From NCBI GenBank assembly GCA_028571325.1, contig CP116767.1:401150-465149 (forward strand): a stretch of DNA of 64,000 bases, written 5' to 3'. Positions within the stretch are counted from its first letter, which is position 1. Each line of letters opens with the position of its first letter. The notes beneath the pieces were generated by a model. That model saw nothing but the letters and a program-made list of their open reading frames with translations. It was not told the DNA's origin and made no database searches. The position numbers and the translations under genes are program-made. This document shows, piece by piece, positions 58,372 to 64,000 of the stretch. Origin of the DNA: Wolbachia endosymbiont of Ctenocephalides felis wCfeF (GTDB taxonomy: Bacteria > Pseudomonadota > Alphaproteobacteria > Rickettsiales > Anaplasmataceae).

Positions 58372-60228
58372 CTATTTAATTCCAATAATATACAAAGCAC
58401 CGACTATTAAAGTAACAAACATAATAAACGCATAATCAAATATGTAACCTGTCTGTAACTTTATAGAACTTTTTGAACACTCATTAACCAAACTTACCAC
58501 ACCATTTGGTCCAAATGAATCAACAGCTTTAACATCAAACTTCCATAGAAACCTAGATATAAACTTCATCGGTGCAACTATGACAAAATCATATACCTCA
58601 TCAAAGTACCATTTATTCTGCAAAAATTTAAGTAAAAATTTACTTTTAATCTGCTGAAATTTTTGATAGCGGTAAATCAAGTACGCAAGCGCTATTCCAC
58701 TTAGACTCACTAGAGTTGGTAGTAACTTTATAAAGAAATTATGGATTTCATGCTCATTAACAACTACTAAACTTGATTTCCAAAACGCATTACTAGTTAT
58801 ATTCAAAACATTTGCTCCCCATATTCCAGAAAATACCGACCCAAGAGCAAGTACTAGTAGTGGTATGAGCATAATTCTAGGTGCTTCATGTATATTAATT
58901 TTACTTTGTTTTTGGCTATGAAATACAAGAAGCAATAATCTCCAAGAATAAAACGCTGTAAAGAACGCAACAACCAAGCTTATTACGAAAGCAAAACTAT
59001 CAGCACTATAAGCATGCTCAATTATTAGGTCCTTTGAATAAAAACCTGCAAATGGAAATACTCCAGAAAGTGCAAGGGATCCAATCCACATGAGAGCGTA
59101 AGTGCAAGGAATTTTTTTCCAGCAATTTCCCATTTTCTGAATGTTTTGCTCATGATGCATTGCATGAATTACATTACCTGCACTGAGGAATAATAAAGCC
59201 TTAAAAAAGGCGTGTGTCATTAAATGAAAAATAGCGACATTGTAAGCAGAAAGGCCACATGCCATGAACATATAACCAAGTTGGCTGCAAGTTGAATAAG
59301 CAATTATTTTCTTTATATCGTTCTGAGTAATCGCAACGGTAGCTGCAAAAAAGGCAGTAAGCGCACCAACAATTACTATCAATTCTTGTGCTACATTTGA
59401 CAGCTCAAACAACGGAGAACATTTTGCTACTAAAAATATACCTGCCGTTACCATAGTTGCTGCATGAATGAGTGCAGAAACAGGAGTTGGTCCTTCCATT
59501 GCATCTGGCAACCAAACATGTAGGCCAAGCTGAGCAGACTTTCCCATACAGCCAATAAAAAGTAATATGCATATTATATGAACCACCCTGAATTCACAAC
59601 AGAACGCCCTAATGCTCTGTGTACCGAGAATATCAGCTGTGTCAAAAATTTCAGCAAACTTCAAAGAATGAAATGTGTAATAAATAAGAAAAATTCCAAT
59701 TAATAGCGCAAAGTCTCCTACTCTATTTACAACAAATGCTTTGAATGCTGCATTATTTGCAGAGTATTTTTGAAACCAAAATCCTATGAGTAAATAAGAG
59801 CACAAGCCAACTCCTTCCCAGCCAAAGAAAAGCTGCACAAAATTGTCACTTACAATCAGTACAATCATGCAAAACGTAAACAGCGATAAACAAGAAAAGA
59901 ACCTAGACTTTCCCTTATCATGTTTCATATAACCGATAGAATAGAGATGCACTACCAGCGAAACGGTGGTAATTACAATCAGCATCAAAGATGAAAGAGC
60001 ATCCACACTAATCGCCCAATTTACTTTTAGGACGCTCAACGAAAACAAAGGAAATAAACTCAAGTGATAATTTTGGGAGAAGGTGAAAAAAACATACCAG
60101 GATAAAACAGCAGATATTCCAATTCCTGCAGTTGTTATTAACTGACTAAAAATATCTCTTCTAAAAAGCGCTGCAAATAATGAACTAAAAAGTGGCAAAA
60201 ACACTATTAATTTTAGTATATCAGTCAT
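58372..60228 (-). CDS. nuoL: NADH dehydrogenase I subunit L
   Basis: The largest antiporter-like subunit, 618 residues, with the long lateral helix at the C-terminus. LFFGWEGVGLCSYLLIGFW and GLHVWLPDAMEGPTPVSALIHAATMV are the conserved cores. It lies 4 bp from nuoK. Confidence 0.97.
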   Translation of the reverse strand: MTDILKLIVFLPLFSSLFAALFRRDIFSQLITTAGIGISAVLSWYVFFTFSQNYHLSLFPLFSLSVLKVNWAISVDALSSLMLIVITTVSLVVHLYSIGYMKHDKGKSRFFSCLSLFTFCMIVLIVSDNFVQLFFGWEGVGLCSYLLIGFWFQKYSANNAAFKAFVVNRVGDFALLIGIFLIYYTFHSLKFAEIFDTADILGTQSIRAFCCEFRVVHIICILLFIGCMGKSAQLGLHVWLPDAMEGPTPVSALIHAATMVTAGIFLVAKCSPLFELSNVAQELIVIVGALTAFFAATVAITQNDIKKIIAYSTCSQLGYMFMACGLSAYNVAIFHLMTHAFFKALLFLSAGNVIHAMHHEQNIQKMGNCWKKIPCTYALMWIGSLALSGVFPFAGFYSKDLIIEHAYSADSFAFVISLVVAFFTAFYSWRLLLLVFHSQKQSKINIHEAPRIMLIPLLVLALGSVFSGIWGANVLNITSNAFWKSSLVVVNEHEIHNFFIKLLPTLVSLSGIALAYLIYRYQKFQQIKSKFLLKFLQNKWYFDEVYDFVIVAPMKFISRFLWKFDVKAVDSFGPNGVVSLVNECSKSSIKLQTGYIFDYAFIMFVTLIVGALYIIGIK

Positions 60229-60232
60229 ACCT

Positions 60233-60541
60233 TCATTCTTTCATTAAGTTCGCTCGTTCAACATCTATATTGCCACGGCTTCTATAATATACAACCAATA
60301 TTGCAAGTCCTATTCCTGACTCCGCTGCGGCAACGGTCAACACAAACATGACAAAAATTTGCCCAATTATGTCATTTGTAAAAGCAGAAAAAGCGACTAA
60401 ATTGATATTAATTGCTAGCAACAATACCTCTATTGATAATAATATGTTAATTATGCTTTTACGGTTGATGAAAATACCGCACACTCCAATAGTGAATAAA
60501 ATAGCGGCGACTACCAAGAAATGATTTAATCCTATTTCCAT
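60233..60541 (-). CDS. nuoK: NADH dehydrogenase I subunit K
   Basis: 102 residues and three membrane helices. [16 protein letters not shown] and [17 protein letters not shown] hold the two conserved Glu residues of the proton path. It overlaps nuoJ by 10 bp. Confidence 0.96.
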   Translation of the reverse strand: MEIGLNHFLVVAAILFTIGVCGIFINRKSIINILLSIEVLLLAININLVAFSAFTNDIIGQIFVMFVLTVAAAESGIGLAILVVYYRSRGNIDVERANLMKE

Positions 60542-61119
60542 TCTACTCCTTTTCCAAATTTAACCTTAACCAACTTTACAGATGAGGATTGCGTCAATTG
60601 CTTTAATACATTCTGTCTTTTGATTCCTTTTTTCTTATCCTGCAAAGTAAGAGCAATTGCGCCCACAATTGCAACGAGTAGCAAAATGCCAGAAAGGTGA
60701 AAAGCATACATATAGTCAGTATAGAGCAAATTACCGATGGCTTTCACATTATTGGCATTATAGTTTATAACATTACTTATATTCAGCGCTGAGCTGCGGA
60801 TTACAAAACTGATAATGAGAAAAAACACGACACATAATATAGAACCAACAGTCAGATGCTTTGCAAAACCCTGATGCAATCTTATGTAGTCAATATCGAG
60901 CATCATAACTATAAAAAGGAACAACACTGCAACTGCCCCGATATATACTATCAGCACCATCATAGCAATAAACTCAGCTCCAAGGAGGATAAAAAGAGCT
61001 GCGGAGTTAACAAAAGTGAAAATTAAAAATAATACTGCATGCACAGGATTCCTTGCGCTGATCACACAAACAGCGGATAAAATGCTAAGAATTGCAAAAA
61101 AATAAAAGAAAAAAGTCAT
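60532..61119 (-). CDS. nuoJ: NADH dehydrogenase I subunit J
   Basis: 195 residues and five membrane helices, with [21 protein letters not shown] and [26 protein letters not shown], the conserved helix 3 region. It is the first gene of this nuoJ-N run; the rest of complex I is not in the window. Confidence 0.96.
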   Translation of the reverse strand: MTFFFYFFAILSILSAVCVISARNPVHAVLFLIFTFVNSAALFILLGAEFIAMMVLIVYIGAVAVLFLFIVMMLDIDYIRLHQGFAKHLTVGSILCVVFFLIISFVIRSSALNISNVINYNANNVKAIGNLLYTDYMYAFHLSGILLLVAIVGAIALTLQDKKKGIKRQNVLKQLTQSSSVKLVKVKFGKGVEWK

Positions 61120-61211
61120 TAATATTTAACTGCAACAACAGTTACTAATTTAAAGTAACTCTTGCTATAAAGTCAATAAACTTATTGCATGGCAGCGTGT
61201 ATCATGAAACG

Positions 61212-61525
61212 AAAAAATTACTTGACAACTTTTGCCACAAATCCATTATTATAACAATAAGGGTATTTCTGACTCAAAACTTGTTTTTGATCTGCAGGCT
61301 CAATGACAAAATTCAGTAAAAAACTCAAGATATTTTTTGGCGGATTGTATCAAATTATAGCGGCTGCATGTCTTTTTCATTTTTTCTACATTCAGCCAAA
61401 TCGCGCTTGAACTAAGCGTCAGTAAATTATTACAGCGCCAATTTAAAGTATTATAGAGTCAAAACTCGCCACTCGGAATTTCTTTGTCCTTTTTTTTGCT
61501 TGGTAAATTTTTTAAATATTTATTG
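61212..61525 (+). repeat. Promoter-bearing repeat, diverged copy
   Basis: TTGACA (61222-61227) is intact, but the -10 is degenerate (TATTAT at 19 bp). The body shares GGCATGTC-like, AGCGCCAAT and TTTCTTTGTCC-like landmarks and the GGTAAATTTTTTAAATATTTAT end. It lies in the 640-bp gap between recG and nuoJ. Confidence 0.65.
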
Positions 61526-61595
61526 CTAAAGTAGTATCCTGGATGAGCTACTTGGATGACAAAAAAGGAGATACTGGGATAACACCCATAACCTT

Positions 61596-61717
61596 GTCAT
61601 TCCAGCGCGTGACGCTGGAATCTAAGAATTTTATTAGGTTAGTGAGCATAAAAGTTATGTTAAAATGCACCATTTTTATGGAAAACTGAATTCCAGTGTC
61701 GAGCGCTAGAATGACAT
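61596..61717. repeat. Two WPE-type palindromes before recG
   Basis: ATTCCAGCGCGTGACGCTGGAAT (61599-61621) is near perfect. A weaker copy, ATTCCAGTGTCGAGCGCTAGAAT, follows (about 61690-61712). They fill the rest of the nuoJ-recG gap. Confidence 0.8.
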
Positions 61718-61758
61718 AGAGAGTGGATACTAATTTTTCATATGGCTGTGTGGGAAGT

Positions 61759-63831
61759 TCACTGAAATTTTGAAAAATGTAATCTACTTCTATATTCGAA
61801 TATATCAAGTAGTAGTTCAAAAGATTTATTCTCAGCAATTGCACCTTTCGCATTATTGTATGCAAGGTTGAGTAGCTCTCTATCTTTATATAAGTCAGCA
61901 AATTTAAACTCCATGCATCCTGATTGTTTTATGCCTAAGATATCTCCGCTGCCTCTCAGCATCATGTCCTTCTCAGCAATGTGAAATCCATCTTGTGACT
62001 CACACATGATCTTTAACTTTGAAGATGAGCTTTTGCTTAGATTATTGTATAATAATACGCAAAAAGATGGCTTACTTCCTCGTCCTACTCTGCCTCTCAA
62101 CTGATGTAATTGCGATAACCCAAATTGCTCTGCATTTTCTATAATCATAATGGTTGCATCTGGTACATCTATACCAACTTCTATCACAGTTGTTGCAACT
62201 AGGAGGGAAAATTCATTTCTTTTGAAAGAAAACATAGCTTGATCTTTCTGATCTTGAGTTAGTTTTCCGTGTATTATCCCAACTCTATCAAAAAATGTTT
62301 TTTGCAATTCCTGAAAGCGCATCTCTGCTGCAGCAACATTTAGTTCTTCGTTTTCTTCTATATATGGGCAAATCCAATACGCTTTTTCGCCCCTGCTTAT
62401 AGCACCCTTCAGTTTTTCAATAATATCTGGTACTCTCTTAATGTTCATAATGACAGTTTTTATTGGCAACCTGGATTTTGGTTTTTCCCTCAAAACCGAG
62501 CATTCAACATCACCATACATGGCTTGCTGCAAAGTCCTTGGGATAGGAGTGGCAGTAACGAAAAGTATGTCAGTATTTTCTCCCTTTCCTACCAAACGGT
62601 TTCTCTGCATCACCCCAAACCGCTGTTGTTCATCTATGACTGCAAGCCCTAAATTTTTAAATGTAACGTTAGCTTGAAACAGCGCATGAGTGCCAATCAC
62701 TATATTTAAAATACCACTTGCAAGTTCGTTCATGATAGTCTTTCTTTCTTTGCGTGTAGTTTTACCAGTAAGCAGAGCAACTTTTATATCAGTGCAAGAT
62801 AAAGCCTCTTCGATCCAATTATAATGCTGCTCTGCTAAGATAGTAGTTGGTGCCATTAGAGCTGCCTGCATGTTGTTTTCCACCACACTCAGCATCGCAA
62901 AAAGTGCAACCACGGTCTTGCCACTACCGACATCACCTTGCAGCAAGCTTACCATGCGGTATCTGGATTTTTGTCTCTCTGAAATTTCATCTATTGCACG
63001 AATTTGATCGTTTGTTAATTGGAACGACAATCCATTTAAAACTTGCTCTTTATATTTATTGGATATTGTAAATTCTCTTCTCCCTTTTCTTACGTGATTT
63101 TCTCTTGCAAGTTTTAGTGCTAGTTGATACGCAAACAATTCATCATAGGCAAGCCTTTTCCGACAAACTTCCGCTTCTGCCAATGACCTTGGTCTGTGCA
63201 GCTTTATAACGCTTTCTCTCCAACTCAACCATTTTTTTTGCTCGATTAACGTACCATCTATCCACTCTGGCAAATCAGGCAATTCTTTTAGATTGGAATT
63301 TATTATGTTTTTAATGCTCTTGTTAGTAATGCCGCGACATAACTGGTAAACCGGCTCTATGCGAGCTATCTCTTCAAATTGGTCGATGTTAAGCGATACG
63401 TAATCTGGGTGAGTAATTTGCCAATATCCAGCAAATTTGTCAAGTTTACCACTGATGATTACATGGGCCCCAATTGGAAATGATTTATATAAATATTTAA
63501 CTGAGTAATTAAAAAAGACTATGAATATATACTGACTTTCGCCTTCAACGACTATTTTATATGGTCTACCCCTAAAAGCGGGTGGCTGATGTTCATGAAC
63601 TTTTGCTGTGAAAGTTGTAAGTTCTCCAACTCGAGCATCAAGTAGCGATTTACTCCTATCCACATAACTGTGTGGCCTGTAAAACAACAGGTCCATTACT
63701 CTGTCTCCGCCACAAAGTTTAGGCAATATTGTGGAATGAAACTTAGGTATATTCTCCAGCTTGCCATTTAGAAAGGCCAGCACATCTGGTTGCTCATTCA
63801 GATTCATACATGTGTAAAATTGTTTATCCAT
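61759..63831 (-). CDS. recG: ATP-dependent DNA helicase RecG
   Basis: Branch-migration helicase for stalled forks. An OB-fold wedge domain (about 60-150, LTTFTAKVHEHQPP) is followed by helicase motif I LQGDVGSGKT, the DEQQ box, motif III VTATPIPRT and motif VI QLRGRVGRG. The C-terminal domain has MLRGSGDILGIKQSG. The 690-residue length is normal. Confidence 0.97.
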   Translation of the reverse strand: MDKQFYTCMNLNEQPDVLAFLNGKLENIPKFHSTILPKLCGGDRVMDLLFYRPHSYVDRSKSLLDARVGELTTFTAKVHEHQPPAFRGRPYKIVVEGESQYIFIVFFNYSVKYLYKSFPIGAHVIISGKLDKFAGYWQITHPDYVSLNIDQFEEIARIEPVYQLCRGITNKSIKNIINSNLKELPDLPEWIDGTLIEQKKWLSWRESVIKLHRPRSLAEAEVCRKRLAYDELFAYQLALKLARENHVRKGRREFTISNKYKEQVLNGLSFQLTNDQIRAIDEISERQKSRYRMVSLLQGDVGSGKTVVALFAMLSVVENNMQAALMAPTTILAEQHYNWIEEALSCTDIKVALLTGKTTRKERKTIMNELASGILNIVIGTHALFQANVTFKNLGLAVIDEQQRFGVMQRNRLVGKGENTDILFVTATPIPRTLQQAMYGDVECSVLREKPKSRLPIKTVIMNIKRVPDIIEKLKGAISRGEKAYWICPYIEENEELNVAAAEMRFQELQKTFFDRVGIIHGKLTQDQKDQAMFSFKRNEFSLLVATTVIEVGIDVPDATIMIIENAEQFGLSQLHQLRGRVGRGSKPSFCVLLYNNLSKSSSSKLKIMCESQDGFHIAEKDMMLRGSGDILGIKQSGCMEFKFADLYKDRELLNLAYNNAKGAIAENKSFELLLDIFEYRSRLHFSKFQ

Positions 63832-63979
63832 AATAGGGCTTTCTTAAAATTCTGTCACCTCCATGGTTAAGCTATTCACTTTACTTCATGCCGTGGTACC
63901 CACAACTGTACGAATATTGTAGTTTGAGAGCAACTCTCACCGGAGGGGTGTCTACTGGTAGCTATAAAACTCAAGAAAG

Positions 63980-64000
63980 TATTTAAGAAATTTACCAAAC
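63980..64000 (-). repeat. Start of another promoter-bearing repeat
   Basis: ATTTAAGAAATTTACCAA at the window edge equals the distal end of the interspersed repeat, so another minus-strand copy probably continues outside the window. The 63832-63979 stretch before it shows no gene. Confidence 0.6.

Noticed and set aside
61548..61901. Minus-strand frame overlapping the end of recG
   Set aside because: It reads through WPE palindromes and a shifted recG frame; recG is the real gene.

Overview
This window looks like part of a Wolbachia chromosome (Rickettsiales, Anaplasmataceae). The base composition is AT-rich. Reduced alpha-proteobacterial housekeeping genes (guaA, recR, gyrB, nuoJ-N, recG, mutS, mlaEF, coq7, ccmDE) sit among ankyrin-repeat genes, a WO-prophage-like terminase fragment, IS110 and IS5 family elements, an ORF-less group II intron, and many short palindromes of the Wolbachia palindromic element (WPE) type. 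The strain cannot be named from sequence alone.

Layout. 1-2694: a proline-rich, effector-like gene split by IS110 copy 1. 2885-7385: recR, a KAP-type P-loop NTPase, a Pro/Ser-rich gene with a probable frameshift, and guaA. 7480-9677: IS110 copy 2, identical to copy 1 as far as I compared, lying between a DNA-methylase C-terminal-like fragment and a phage terminase N-terminus. 10446-13833: SPFH protein, M23 peptidase, YebC and BamD, all minus strand. 14514-17961: 2-Cys peroxiredoxin, thioredoxin reductase and an ankyrin/coiled-coil membrane protein. 18109-25430: xerC, lpd, a BamB-like protein, gyrB and two overlapping unknowns. 25431-27900: repeats and a decayed IS5-family element. 27921-32569: acpS, proS, a frameshifted polyproline/WH2-like gene and PBP2. 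32570-35461: repeats and broken genes. 35462-43090: a toxin-antitoxin pair, dsbB, coq7, ppa, tRNA-Ser, a secreted ankyrin/pentapeptide gene pair, gmk and mnmA. 43108-51248: a Trp/Ser-rich unknown, a nitronate-monooxygenase-like protein, coaE, rnd and mutS. 51249-52731: an ORF-less group II intron and repeats. 52732-54217: mlaE and mlaF. 54226-61119: the overlapping minus-strand run nuoJ-K-L-M-N, birA, ccmD, ccmE. 61759-63831: recG.

The most striking unexplained structure is an interspersed repeat present about eleven times. Most copies begin with a near-perfect sigma-70 promoter (TTGACA, 17 bp, TATAAT or TATCAT), followed at once by a hairpin and by one or two related modules. It looks like a multicopy non-coding RNA or promoter-carrying element. 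A second theme is a group of proline-rich, effector-like genes that share PPKP and DSGxxS motifs. Each is broken, either by an IS or at a homopolymer run.
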